Shown piece by piece: positions 15,289 to 23,820 of a stretch of 29,912 nucleotides of DNA (the stretch's first letter is position 1; each line of letters starts with the position of its first letter). Made by a program: the position numbers and the translations under genes. The notes below the pieces were generated by a model. The model did not search any database and was not told the DNA's origin. It saw nothing but the letters and a program-made list of their open reading frames with translations. The stretch comes from Gammaproteobacteria bacterium (GTDB lineage Bacteria; Pseudomonadota; Gammaproteobacteria; S012-40), in NCBI GenBank assembly GCA_029864945.1, contig JAOTSL010000004.1, positions 1 to 29,912 of the forward strand, given 5' to 3'.

Positions 15289-18200
15289 TGAGTGAAAAAT
15301 TAGGTTTTTCAGGCTCCATTGCGAAAAAATTTCTACACACAGAAATTACACCACTGCTTGCGGTGGTAGGATTTTTACTGGGCGTATTTGCGGTAATGAT
15401 TACACCACGCGAAGAAGAACCCCAGATTAACGTTACATTTGCTAACGTGTTTATTCCATTTCCTGGTGCCGATGCACGAGAAGTAGAGCAATTGGTCAGC
15501 ACACCTGCCGAACAGGTTTTGTCAGAAATTGCAGGAATAGAACACGTTTACTCAGTATCACGTCCAGGTATGTCAGTACTAACAGTGCAGTTTTTGGTTG
15601 GTGAAGATCATACTCAATCTATCGTACGTCTCTACAACAAGGTGCTTTCAAATCAGGACTGGCTTCCGCAAAACATGGGCATAGGTCAACCGATTATTAA
15701 ACCCAAGGGGATTGATGACGTCCCTGTAGTTTCATTAACACTATGGACAGAAGACGAAACTCGCGCCGGTTACGATTTACAGCAGGTATCGCACGCTATC
15801 GAATCTGAATTAAAACGTGTGCCGGGTACTCGAGATATTTATACCATTGGTGGAACAGATAAAGTTGTTCACGTCTTACTAGACCCGCAACGCCTTGCCG
15901 GTTATAACATTGACATTGAGCAATTATCATATGCGCTATCAGCAGCAAATACCTCGCGCAATGCGGGATCAATTGTTAAAGACAATCAGGAAATCCTGGT
16001 TCAAGCAGGCACTTTTTTAAGTACACCCAGTGAAATTGGGGGCCTGATAATCGGTTCATCCGAGGGCACCCCAGTTTACTTACGTGATGTTGCCACAGTT
16101 CGTCTTGAGCCTGATCAAGCCGAGCAGTTTGTCTGGTTTGGCACTGGACCCGCGGCCACTGATAAATCTATCTCTAGTAAAGGACGATTTCCAGCAGTCA
16201 CAATTGCTATCTCAAAAAAACCAGGCACCAATGCCATTGAAGTAGCAAACCAGGTTATTGAGCGCTTTCAACAACTGGAAGGTATATTTATTCCTGATGG
16301 CGTTAATGTCACCGTGACCCGCAATTACGGCGCAACAGCAAATGACAAAGCCATGACGCTTATCACTAAATTATTTTTTGCAACCGGCGTTGTTGTACTT
16401 CTTGTCTATTTTGCACTGGGATTACGAGAAGCATTTATCGTGGGTATCGCTATTGGTGTCACACTAGCACTTACATTGTTTGCTTCATGGGCGTGGGGAT
16501 TTACATTGAACCGTGTTTCGCTTTTTGCACTTATATTTTCTATCGGAATATTAGTTGATGATGCAATTGTTGTGGTTGAAAATATCCATCGTCATATGCA
16601 AATAAGCGATAAAAGTCTTGCCGATGCCATTCCCATTGCTGTTGATGAAGTTGGCGGACCAACAATATTGGCCACCTTTGCTGTTGTCGCAGCGTTGTTA
16701 CCAATGGCCTTTGTATCTGGTTTAATGGGCCCTTATATGAGCCCAATACCAATTAACGCCAGTATGGGAATGGTAATATCGTTGGCTGTGGCATTTATCG
16801 TTACACCATGGTTAACACTAAAAGTATTAAAGAATGTAAAGCACGAACACGTTGAAAACAATGACAGTAATTCAAAAAGTGGTTTGTATTCTTTTTTCGA
16901 CAAAACACTCCGCCCTCTTCTTCAGGGGAAAAAAGGTCAGAAAAAACGCTGGGCATTATCAATCAGCATCATTGTATTAATTATCGGCTCCGTAGGTTTA
17001 GCAGGCGCTAAACTTGTTGTACTGAAGATGTTACCTTTTGATAACAAGTCAGAGTTTCAAATTGTACTTGATATGCCAGAAGGGACCAGCCTGGAACAAA
17101 CTACTCGCGTACTGGCCGAACTCGGTGACTATGTAGCTACAGTGCCAGAAGTAACCGATTATCAAATATATGCAGGTACTGCTGCACCCATTAATTTTAA
17201 TGGACTGGTACGACAATATTATTTACGCGACGCGGCCAATGTTGGTGACATTATGGTTAACCTACAGCACAAAAAATTACGCCATAGAAAAAGCCATGAA
17301 ATTGCATTTTCTGTTCGTGAGTCATTACAGCTTATTGGTGAAAAATATAATGCAAATATTAAAATAATTGAAGTACCACCTGGGCCACCAGTTCAGTCAC
17401 CGATAGTCGCTGAAGTTTATGGCATGGACTACAACGGCCAAATCCAGGTAGCCAAAATGATTCGTGAAACGCTTGAAAACACAGACAACATAGTAGATGT
17501 TGATGACAGCATCGAGTCAGCATCGAACAAATGGATTATAAAAGTAGACCGTCAAAAAGCATCCAAGCTTGGCGTAAACCAAAAAATAATTTCAGATGCA
17601 ATAAGCACCGCATTGCAGGGTAAAGATATTGGTCAACTTCACGGTGCGAATGTAAAGTTTCCAGTTCCTATTAGACTGGAATTTTCAAACGCTGACAAAG
17701 CCGATATTGATAGCCTATTATCACTGGAAGTCCGATCACAAACCGGTGAGCTAATTTCACTTGCACAAGTGGCTGAAGTCATAAAGGAGCAACGTGAATA
17801 CAGCCTGTATCACAAAGATTTATTGCCCGTTGTTTTTGTTACCGGTGACCTTGCAGGTGATCTTGATAGCCCGCTATACGGTATGTTTGATGTGTTCAGC
17901 CAACTATCTAGTAAAATTCTTTCGCCGATATTAGATAAACCGATTGAACAATATCTCATTAATCAGCCAGAAAACCCATATCAGTACAGCGTCAAATGGG
18001 ATGGTGAGTGGCAAGTAACTTATGAAACTTTTCGTGACATGGGGCTGGCTTATTCTGTTGGCCTGATCATGATATATCTGTTGGTAGTCGCTCAGTTTCG
18101 ATCATACCTAGTGCCGTTAATCATTATGGCCCCTATTCCGTTAACTATCATTGGGGTTATGCCTGGACACGCATTACTAGGTGCGCAGTTCACTGCAACA

Positions 18201-18518
18201 TCAATGATCGGCATGATTGCATTAGCCGGTATTATCGTGCGAAATTCGATTTTACTGGTCGACTTTATCAATCAGGAAATTGAACGCGGTGTTGATTTTC
18301 AGGAAGCTGTCATCAATGCTGCTGCAGTTCGCGCTAAACCCATTACTCTCACTGCACTGGCAGCTGTTTTGGGTGCATTCTTCATTTTAAATGACCCTAT
18401 TTTCAATGGACTCGCTATCGCGCTGATTTTTGGCATTCTAGTCTCAACCATCCTGACTTTGGTTGTTATACCTGTAATGTATTATGCATTCTATTATAAG
18501 AAGTTTGATCTCAGCTAA
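15288..18518 (+). CDS. RND efflux transporter permease
   Basis: This is a proton-driven inner-membrane exporter of the AcrB/HAE1 superfamily. The 1076-residue product has the duplicated RND layout: helix 1 near residue 20, a large periplasmic loop, a helix cluster at about 360-515, a second loop, and a cluster at about 890-1070. The proton-relay pair is D424-D425 in ILVDDAIVVVEN. In the second half the residue equivalent to AcrB K940 is R985 (GIIVRNSILLVDF), a conservative change. Substrates cannot be read from the sequence; the two-subunit layout without an outer-membrane protein is common in marine gammaproteobacteria. It is translationally coupled to the adaptor. Confidence 0.93.
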   Translation: MSEKLGFSGSIAKKFLHTEITPLLAVVGFLLGVFAVMITPREEEPQINVTFANVFIPFPGADAREVEQLVSTPAEQVLSEIAGIEHVYSVSRPGMSVLTVQFLVGEDHTQSIVRLYNKVLSNQDWLPQNMGIGQPIIKPKGIDDVPVVSLTLWTEDETRAGYDLQQVSHAIESELKRVPGTRDIYTIGGTDKVVHVLLDPQRLAGYNIDIEQLSYALSAANTSRNAGSIVKDNQEILVQAGTFLSTPSEIGGLIIGSSEGTPVYLRDVATVRLEPDQAEQFVWFGTGPAATDKSISSKGRFPAVTIAISKKPGTNAIEVANQVIERFQQLEGIFIPDGVNVTVTRNYGATANDKAMTLITKLFFATGVVVLLVYFALGLREAFIVGIAIGVTLALTLFASWAWGFTLNRVSLFALIFSIGILVDDAIVVVENIHRHMQISDKSLADAIPIAVDEVGGPTILATFAVVAALLPMAFVSGLMGPYMSPIPINASMGMVISLAVAFIVTPWLTLKVLKNVKHEHVENNDSNSKSGLYSFFDKTLRPLLQGKKGQKKRWALSISIIVLIIGSVGLAGAKLVVLKMLPFDNKSEFQIVLDMPEGTSLEQTTRVLAELGDYVATVPEVTDYQIYAGTAAPINFNGLVRQYYLRDAANVGDIMVNLQHKKLRHRKSHEIAFSVRESLQLIGEKYNANIKIIEVPPGPPVQSPIVAEVYGMDYNGQIQVAKMIRETLENTDNIVDVDDSIESASNKWIIKVDRQKASKLGVNQKIISDAISTALQGKDIGQLHGANVKFPVPIRLEFSNADKADIDSLLSLEVRSQTGELISLAQVAEVIKEQREYSLYHKDLLPVVFVTGDLAGDLDSPLYGMFDVFSQLSSKILSPILDKPIEQYLINQPENPYQYSVKWDGEWQVTYETFRDMGLAYSVGLIMIYLLVVAQFRSYLVPLIIMAPIPLTIIGVMPGHALLGAQFTATSMIGMIALAGIIVRNSILLVDFINQEIERGVDFQEAVINAAAVRAKPITLTALAAVLGAFFILNDPIFNGLAIALIFGILVSTILTLVVIPVMYYAFYYKKFDLS

Positions 18519-18526
18519 TCAAGACA

Positions 18527-18763
18527 ATGCTGCAGGTTCTGGAACAGAATCTGCAGCTTGATCGAGTTATGCGAAAACTTAAAATCATTTCAATTTTCAC
18601 CGTAATAGTACTAGTTATTGGCTATGCGTTATCCATCAACCCAAACGGAAAATACCTGGCACCTGTTGCCAATTTAATAAAAAAGAAAGCACATGGCGCT
18701 GATGATAATCGCATGCATACATTAAATTTAGAGGATTATCGTCCTAAACGACCTAACCAATAA
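18527..18763 (+). CDS. Small single-span membrane protein behind the RND pump
   Basis: This frame of 78 codons starts 8 bp after the permease stop. It has one hydrophobic helix (IISIFTVIVLVIGYALSI) and a basic, hydrophilic tail ending RPKRPNQ. An internal ATG at 18569 would give a 64-residue protein starting MRKLKII, which looks more like a natural membrane-protein start; neither start has a strong ribosome site. I do not recognise the family. Position suggests co-transcription with the pump, and small helices such as AcrZ are known to bind RND pumps in E. coli, but no similarity to AcrZ is claimed. The stop codon lies in an 8-bp inverted repeat (18757-18774) between convergent genes. Confidence 0.55.
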   Translation: MLQVLEQNLQLDRVMRKLKIISIFTVIVLVIGYALSINPNGKYLAPVANLIKKKAHGADDNRMHTLNLEDYRPKRPNQ

Positions 18764-18776
18764 ATCTTTATTGGCA

Positions 18777-19385
18777 TTAATCCAAAACACCATTAATAAA
18801 CTCAAGCTTTTCTATATTACCGCTGTATTTTATTCTAGCTAATCCCGCATTTTTAATATTGATACGATACATTCCCAAAGGTGATGCACATAAAACATGT
18901 GAAACAATCGCCCGAATCACGCCGGCGTGCGCCACTATTAAACAATGTTTACCGATATTGTCCTGCAAAACTTGGTTATAACTTTTAACAACCCTATCAC
19001 AAAAAAAATCAATATCTTCGGCGTTCGTGGGGCGCGAATTAACCGGATCAAGATAAAAAGCCTCATATTCTTCAGGATTGACTAATTTAATTTCATCGGC
19101 TGTTTTTCCTTCCCAATTTCCAAATCCAACTTCTTTAAAATCAGATTTTATCGTTAAAGGAACATTGTTTTTTATTGCCAACTGTTCTGCAAATAATTTA
19201 CAACGCAGCATCGGAGAGGAAACAATACAATCCCACTCATTATAATCACCCACCGCATGCTGCATTTGCTGCCAACCTTTTTCGCTGAGAGGATCATCAA
19301 TCGAATAGCCGCGGAATTTACTACCACCTTCAGGTTCACCGTGTCTGATCAAGTCAATTGTTGTTTGCGTCATACTTGTTACCAT
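18777..19385 (-). CDS. Histidine phosphatase family protein (CobC/GpmB-like)
   Basis: This is a phosphoglycerate-mutase-like phosphatase of 202 residues. The catalytic signature LIRHGEP lies near the N-terminus. The acidic loop FGNWEGK and the second catalytic histidine in VAHAGVIRAI are also present. The fold is used for alpha-ribazole phosphatase (cobalamin synthesis) and other small-molecule phosphatases. No cobalamin genes are nearby, so the substrate is open. An alternative ATG at 19373 starts MTQTTIDLIRHG. It begins 11 bp after the ttcA stop, so it is probably co-transcribed with ttcA. Confidence 0.85.
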   Translation of the reverse strand: MVTSMTQTTIDLIRHGEPEGGSKFRGYSIDDPLSEKGWQQMQHAVGDYNEWDCIVSSPMLRCKLFAEQLAIKNNVPLTIKSDFKEVGFGNWEGKTADEIKLVNPEEYEAFYLDPVNSRPTNAEDIDFFCDRVVKSYNQVLQDNIGKHCLIVAHAGVIRAIVSHVLCASPLGMYRINIKNAGLARIKYSGNIEKLEFINGVLD

Positions 19386-19396
19386 TCTTTACACAT

Positions 19397-20302
19397 TTAT
19401 TTTAAACTTCCGGCAGGATGGATTTTAACAACAGACGCCGCTTTTTCTATCTCAGGCGCTTGCTGGAAGCTGTTCGTATCGAAAGGCTCATGCATCATTT
19501 CATCGTTTTCAAAAAACACCTCCTCCGGAAAATCAACCAGTTGATTCTCAAGATTATTAAAGTCCCACAACTCTGTATCCATGAGTTGAGACTTTCGGAT
19601 ATTGCTAATCGCATGCAGCATATTAGCGGGTACTTTTGAATTATGATCCGCTAAGTTTTGAATCAACTCTTTAACTCTCTGCCGAGTCAGGTTTTCCTGC
19701 GAGCCACATAAGTTGCAGGGGATAATTGGGAAAGCCTGTTCCTTTGCGTAGGCAATAATATCGCTTTCTTTACACAACACCATCGGACGAATCACTATGT
19801 GGCATTTATCATCGGTGATCAGCTTTGGTGGCATAGAGCGGATTTCACCGCTGTATAACAAGCCCATCATTGTGCTTTCTATTAAATCATCACGATGATG
19901 ACCTAACGCGATTTTTGTAAACCCGTGTTTTTTCGCATAGGTGTAAATGTTACCACGGCGCAAACGCGAACATAAAGAGCAATAAGTTTTACCCTCAGGT
20001 ACTTTTTCCTTAACGACGGAATAGGTATCACGATGCAAAATCTCGTACGGATATTCTTTGCCTTCCAGCCACTCTTTTAGTCCAGCGTCATCCCAGCCCG
20101 GCTGAGCCTGATCCAATGTCAAAGAAAACAAATCAAACTTACGACCACTACGCGTTCTAAGCTGATGCAACAAATTCAACATAGTGTATGAGTCTTTGCC
20201 ACCAGAAAGACAAACAAGCACACGATCACCATCCTGTATCAGGTTGTATTGCGATATTGCTCTTGCCATATATTGGCGTAACTTTTTTTCGACTTGTGAC
20301 AT
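19397..20302 (-). CDS. ttcA: tRNA 2-thiocytidine synthetase
   Basis: TtcA thiolates cytidine 32 of certain tRNAs, using ATP and an iron-sulfur cluster. The 301-residue product has the PP-loop SGGKDS (33-38), the CSLC pair (C108, C111) and the CNLC pair (C196, C199) expected to hold the cluster, plus RQRVKELI. After the core, a C-terminal tail of about 60 residues is variable and low in conserved motifs. It is the first gene of a minus-strand pair with the histidine phosphatase and faces away from the membrane-protein/VWA operon. Confidence 0.95.
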   Translation of the reverse strand: MSQVEKKLRQYMARAISQYNLIQDGDRVLVCLSGGKDSYTMLNLLHQLRTRSGRKFDLFSLTLDQAQPGWDDAGLKEWLEGKEYPYEILHRDTYSVVKEKVPEGKTYCSLCSRLRRGNIYTYAKKHGFTKIALGHHRDDLIESTMMGLLYSGEIRSMPPKLITDDKCHIVIRPMVLCKESDIIAYAKEQAFPIIPCNLCGSQENLTRQRVKELIQNLADHNSKVPANMLHAISNIRKSQLMDTELWDFNNLENQLVDFPEEVFFENDEMMHEPFDTNSFQQAPEIEKAASVVKIHPAGSLK

Positions 20303-20676
20303 AGCTGTAAACCCGACCTTGCATACTGTTCTATTTTGAAATGGCGCGAATTATAACCGTAAAACTCCTGAACCACCATGCCCATACCATCCCGTATTAT
20401 CGATAGTGGCAATGGAAAACCCAACGCCTTCCAAGCACCTAAAAATAGGGGAATCAGATTACTGACGCATACACCTTCATAATCATAGAAATAAATCCGT
20501 CGTTTAGCAAAATTAAGATTTTCGTTCATTCATCCATAATAACAATCACTTAGGTCGTCATTCATATAACTCCAAAAATGAATCTGGCCAAAACACCCCG
20601 TTTTTTCACAGATTTTTTACATCTTCTTTGTATAAATTAAGGCACAAACAAAGGAAATCCACGACAGAGGAACGTA
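20303..20676. other. Divergent intergenic region upstream of ttcA and the membrane-protein/VWA operon
   Basis: This holds promoters for both directions. A TATAAA box at 20631-20636, about 40 bp before the leader ORF, is the best -10 candidate for the plus-strand operon, but its -35 is poor. A minus-strand frame of 96 codons crossing into ttcA has no homology or ribosome site and was not called. Confidence 0.45.
20631..20636 (+). promoter_or_regulatory. Candidate -10 box of the membrane-protein/VWA operon
   Basis: TATAAA lies in an AT-rich context at a sensible distance from the leader ORF. No good -35 lies 16-18 bases upstream (TTCACA is 20 away), so an activator may be needed if this is the promoter. 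Confidence 0.35.
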
Positions 20677-20721
20677 ATGGAGAAATTTTCAGGTAGCGGT
20701 TTAAGCAAACCCGACTTTTAA
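20677..20721 (+). CDS. 14-codon leader ORF upstream of the membrane-protein gene
   Basis: The frame encodes MEKFSGSGLSKPDF and then stops. It has an excellent ribosome site (AGAGGA, five bases before the ATG), as good as that of the gene behind it. The next gene starts 16 bp after its stop, with its own AGAGAGG site. It could be a regulatory leader peptide or a translated small protein. The peptide lacks the runs of one amino acid typical of amino-acid attenuators. Translation is inferred, not shown. Confidence 0.4.
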   Translation: MEKFSGSGLSKPDF

Positions 20722-20737
20722 GCCAGAGAGGTACAAT

Positions 20738-22198
20738 ATGAATACAAACAATCTTTTATACATGTGGTCAAGCAGCCCCGCGCTATCCATTGCAGTGTGG
20801 TTTTTTATCGCCATATTGGCAATGTATCTGGCTCGTACTACAGCCCATAAACTGATATTAAACGCAGGCAGGAGTATTAAATACGCCTTACGTTTAGCGT
20901 CTATTTCTATTATCAAACTTGAGAACAGACTTGATGAACGAAATAAACAGGTCACATTAAATATTGGCCAGGAAGCAAAAGAACGTTTGATTGACCGAGA
21001 ATTTCATCGCGTGAATGACATCGTAACGAAAGACTTAAGTGGCTATCCAGCTCTGCATAGAAAAATCAGCGATACCTTAGGAAAAATCGAAGCTGATTAT
21101 CATGGCTCGACTGATGCCCCACCCACACCGCCAAACTGGATTCAGGCAGTAGAAACAATTGCTAGATTTCCGCAACAAGGTGACCCGGTTACGGCAAAAA
21201 TTCTCGAAGGTATTCAAGAAACAATCGTAAAGACTCAGCAGGAAACCTTTAAGCTTTACCAAAAGAACAGCACTGAAAGACAGCAGCTTTTAAAAAATAT
21301 ACTGCCAGAAAACCGTAACCTGACGCAAACATTGAATGAGGTTAAATCCAGCATTGTTGACATTAGTGAGCGTTCAGAATTCATTGACAAGCAAATGGAT
21401 CAATATGAAAAAATTCGATCTTGCAATGATAAAACAGTGCGCACTTTACATGCCTCGTCATTAACGCAGTTTTTTGTTTCAGGATTAGTTTTAATCATCG
21501 CTATTCTTGGCGGCATCGTGAATTTTCAATTGATTGCATTACCTATGTCTGAAATGGTTGGTGGCACCAGTCAAATAGGCTCTATGCAAGTTGCAGACAT
21601 AGCTGCTCTCGTAATCATAATGCTGGAAGTCGCCATGGGACTATTTTTACTGGAGTCCCTTCGCATCACGAATTTGTTTCCGGCTATTGGTAGCATGGAT
21701 GACAAAATGCGAACCAGAATGATATATATCACCCTAACTCTTCTTACAATACTTGCCACTGTGGAAGCATCACTTGCTTACATGCGCGACATGCTTGCTG
21801 CAGATAACCAGGCCTTATCGCAGTCACTCGTTGGCCTAAGTGTTGTTGAAGCCGAGTTTCGATGGATACCATCTATCGGTCAAATGGTGCTGGGGTTTAT
21901 TCTTCCTTTTACATTAGCTTTTGTTGCCATTCCTTTAGAGTCATTTGTTCATTCATTACGAACAGTCATTGGCTCAATCGCATTGTCAACATTACGCTGC
22001 ACAGCTTTCTTTTGTCGGTTATTAGGAAATTTAACTTATCAAACCGGAAAAATGATGACGCATATATACGACATTGTAATTTTTCTACCACTACAAATTG
22101 AGAGCCTGCTGCTAACCAATAAATCAAAAGCCAGTACTCACAAAACAGATAAAAAATCTAATCAAATTATTGAAAAAATAGAAGGAGTTTTACCATGA
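20738..22198 (+). CDS. Polytopic membrane protein with long helical soluble domain, unknown function
   Basis: I do not recognise this 486-residue protein. One membrane helix lies near the N-terminus (about 15-31). A mostly helical, charged soluble region follows (about 40-240), with coiled-coil-like stretches around 150-225 such as ETIVKTQQETFKLYQ. Then come a helix at about 243-268, and further helices at about 285-306, 328-349 and 380-402, possibly one more near 441-458. A basic tail follows. The long soluble domain before a helix cluster loosely recalls MotA/ExbB-like or sensor membrane proteins, but no signature of those was found. A strong AGAGAGG site precedes the ATG. The stop overlaps the next gene's start as ATGA, so it is translationally coupled to the VWA lipoprotein, a likely partner. 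Confidence 0.75.
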   Translation: MNTNNLLYMWSSSPALSIAVWFFIAILAMYLARTTAHKLILNAGRSIKYALRLASISIIKLENRLDERNKQVTLNIGQEAKERLIDREFHRVNDIVTKDLSGYPALHRKISDTLGKIEADYHGSTDAPPTPPNWIQAVETIARFPQQGDPVTAKILEGIQETIVKTQQETFKLYQKNSTERQQLLKNILPENRNLTQTLNEVKSSIVDISERSEFIDKQMDQYEKIRSCNDKTVRTLHASSLTQFFVSGLVLIIAILGGIVNFQLIALPMSEMVGGTSQIGSMQVADIAALVIIMLEVAMGLFLLESLRITNLFPAIGSMDDKMRTRMIYITLTLLTILATVEASLAYMRDMLAADNQALSQSLVGLSVVEAEFRWIPSIGQMVLGFILPFTLAFVAIPLESFVHSLRTVIGSIALSTLRCTAFFCRLLGNLTYQTGKMMTHIYDIVIFLPLQIESLLLTNKSKASTHKTDKKSNQIIEKIEGVLP

Positions 22199-22851
22199 AA
22201 TATTTAATACGAACACTCATTGCGATAGCTGTTGTAAGCCTAAGTGCTTGTGCGAATGAACAGCCAGCACCAAAAACAAAAGCCGTATTTATGTTACTGG
22301 ACACATCAGGCACATACACACAAGAACTAGAAAAAGCACAGAAAATTATTAATTATTTATTGGCTAAACTGGAAAGCGGTGACTCGTTAGCAATCGCACG
22401 AATTGACAGTGGCAGCTTTAGTGAAAAAGACATTGTTGCTAAAGTGACATTTGACCCACGACCCAGTAAAAGCAATGAGCAGAAAAGAGCGTTTAAACGA
22501 AATATTGATTCTTTTATAAAAACAGTAAAAAGCAGCCCGTATACCGATATCAGTGGTGGCATACTACAAGCATCTGAATACCTGAATGAAACAGGCGCAA
22601 AGGAAAAATACATATTGGTATTTTCTGATTTAAAAGAAGATTTAGTTAAAGGTCATATACGTAACTTTTCTATCCCTTTAGCAAATGTCAATGTTGTTGC
22701 ACTAAACGTGACCAAACTTCGATCTGACAATGTTGACCCACGTAAATACATAGGCCGGTTAAGTGACTGGTCTACAAAAGTGGTTGAAGGTGGCGGAATA
22801 TGGACAGTGGTTAATGACCTTGACCGGTTAGAGAGCTTAATAAAAGGCTAG
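22195..22851 (+). CDS. Lipoprotein with von Willebrand factor A-like domain
   Basis: This 218-residue protein has a type II signal peptide with lipobox LSAC, so C19 is the lipidated residue. Alanine at +2 suggests outer-membrane sorting. The rest resembles a single VWA domain: strand AVFMLLD followed by DTSGT (D36-T40, a DxSxT form of the MIDAS motif), a threonine in TDISGG (T117), and an aspartate in FSDLKED (D145). VWA domains bind proteins through a metal at this site. With the coupled membrane protein upstream it would form an envelope pair spanning inner membrane to periplasm or outer membrane. A terminator lies 7 bp after the stop. The function is unknown; the VWA call rests on motifs only. 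Confidence 0.78.
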   Translation: MKYLIRTLIAIAVVSLSACANEQPAPKTKAVFMLLDTSGTYTQELEKAQKIINYLLAKLESGDSLAIARIDSGSFSEKDIVAKVTFDPRPSKSNEQKRAFKRNIDSFIKTVKSSPYTDISGGILQASEYLNETGAKEKYILVFSDLKEDLVKGHIRNFSIPLANVNVVALNVTKLRSDNVDPRKYIGRLSDWSTKVVEGGGIWTVVNDLDRLESLIKG

Positions 22852-22857
22852 TATTGA

Positions 22858-22885
22858 AGCAGAGCTGGCAACAGCTCTGCTTTTT
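22858..22885 (+). terminator. Terminator after the VWA lipoprotein gene
   Basis: A perfect 9-bp stem AGCAGAGCT/AGCTCTGCT with loop GGCAAC is followed by TTTT. It closes the two-gene operon and separates it from the regulator/kinase genes. Confidence 0.85.
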
Positions 22886-22976
22886 CTCACTTTTTATCCT
22901 TCAATCTCGCTTTAGATTGCACTGGTGGAGCCGCTAACGTTATGATAAACCCGAATTTTATCACTCAGCATTGGAC

Positions 22977-22982
22977 TATAAT
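22977..22982 (+). promoter_or_regulatory. Candidate -10 box of the regulator/kinase pair
   Basis: A perfect TATAAT lies about 38 bp before the chosen regulator start. No good -35 is present at the right distance. Its position supports the downstream ATG (23020) over the ATG at 22942. Confidence 0.35.
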
Positions 22983-23019
22983 TAACTGTCTATATATTGG
23001 ACAAAACCGAGAGCAAGAC

Positions 23020-23811
23020 ATGGCAAAGATTTTCTGGGTTGAAGACCAGTCCCATTGGGTCAATAAACTGAAACCAGCATTACTAAAAGCTGACTTGGAC
23101 GGTCAAAAAAATGAAGTGTCCGTGTATAAATTTAGTGAGGCTGCAAGACAGCAAATTACGCTAGCAAAAAATGACGACAAACCGGATGTCGCAATACTCG
23201 ATGCACGAATGAATGGTAATGATCAGGCTGGTTTTTCTGTATCAAAAGCCTTGCACGCAAAATGGCCTGGCCTGCCTATCGTATTTTTATCCGAGCACAA
23301 TGGTACCTCTATAGAACGTGATGCTCTTGAATCACATCATGCAAATGATTTTATTTCAAAAAATCAAAATAATATTGAAGATGTATTGTGCTGGCGAATT
23401 CGCGCAACCATGCGCCAGGTTTCAATGCAAAACAATAACAGTGAATCCCTACCAAATAACATTATTGTAAACGGTGATTTGAAAATTGATCTGGATAGTT
23501 GGGAGGTTTATTGGAAAAGTAATAAACTAATGAATCCCGACAATATTAAACGCCCGTTAGCACCAACACCCAGGAAAATTTTACGTTGTCTCGTAGAACG
23601 CTCCCCAAGACCAGTTACACCAGGCCAAATGGCAGAATACTTAAAGGTAGACCCTGATACCTATGCTGCTGCCACCTATCGACAGCACATAAAAACATTG
23701 CGCCGATCATTTGACGCCTCTGAGGGCAATGACGCAGTTTTTTCGCAACAGTGTAAAAGCGGACAGGGAATAGTTGCCGTGGGTAATGACGGCGCATATT
23801 GCTGGAAATGA
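23020..23811 (+). CDS. OmpR-like response regulator, unassigned pathway
   Basis: This 263-residue DNA-binding regulator has a receiver domain with acidic pair E8-D9, phospho-acceptor D61 (AILDARMNG), S91 and K114, so phosphorylation is feasible. The segment between the first strand and D61 is longer than usual. The C-terminal part (about 180-262) fits a winged helix (APTPRKILRCLVE, TYRQHIKTLRRSFD), but the final hairpin is divergent (IVAVGNDGAYCW where OmpR proteins have a RGxGY-type loop). The frame reaches an ATG at 22942; 23020 gives the normal MAKIFWVED start. The kinase gene follows after 113 bp, separated by an 88-bp inverted repeat. The partner is probably that kinase. Confidence 0.8.
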   Translation: MAKIFWVEDQSHWVNKLKPALLKADLDGQKNEVSVYKFSEAARQQITLAKNDDKPDVAILDARMNGNDQAGFSVSKALHAKWPGLPIVFLSEHNGTSIERDALESHHANDFISKNQNNIEDVLCWRIRATMRQVSMQNNNSESLPNNIIVNGDLKIDLDSWEVYWKSNKLMNPDNIKRPLAPTPRKILRCLVERSPRPVTPGQMAEYLKVDPDTYAAATYRQHIKTLRRSFDASEGNDAVFSQQCKSGQGIVAVGNDGAYCWK

Positions 23812-23820
23812 TAATGGGCA

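Noticed and set aside
18757..18774. 8-bp inverted repeat CCAATAAA / TTTATTGG between convergent genes
   Set aside because: The loop is only two bases and there is no T tract on either side, so it was not called as a terminator.
20239..20529. Minus-strand frame of 96 codons overlapping the ttcA start
   Set aside because: It has no ribosome site or recognisable domain, and it overlaps the well-supported TtcA N-terminus in another frame.
20738..22198. Assignment of the membrane protein as MotA/ExbB/TolQ
   Set aside because: The helix layout only loosely recalls these families, no family signature was found, and no MotB/ExbD partner with a peptidoglycan-binding or ExbD fold is nearby.
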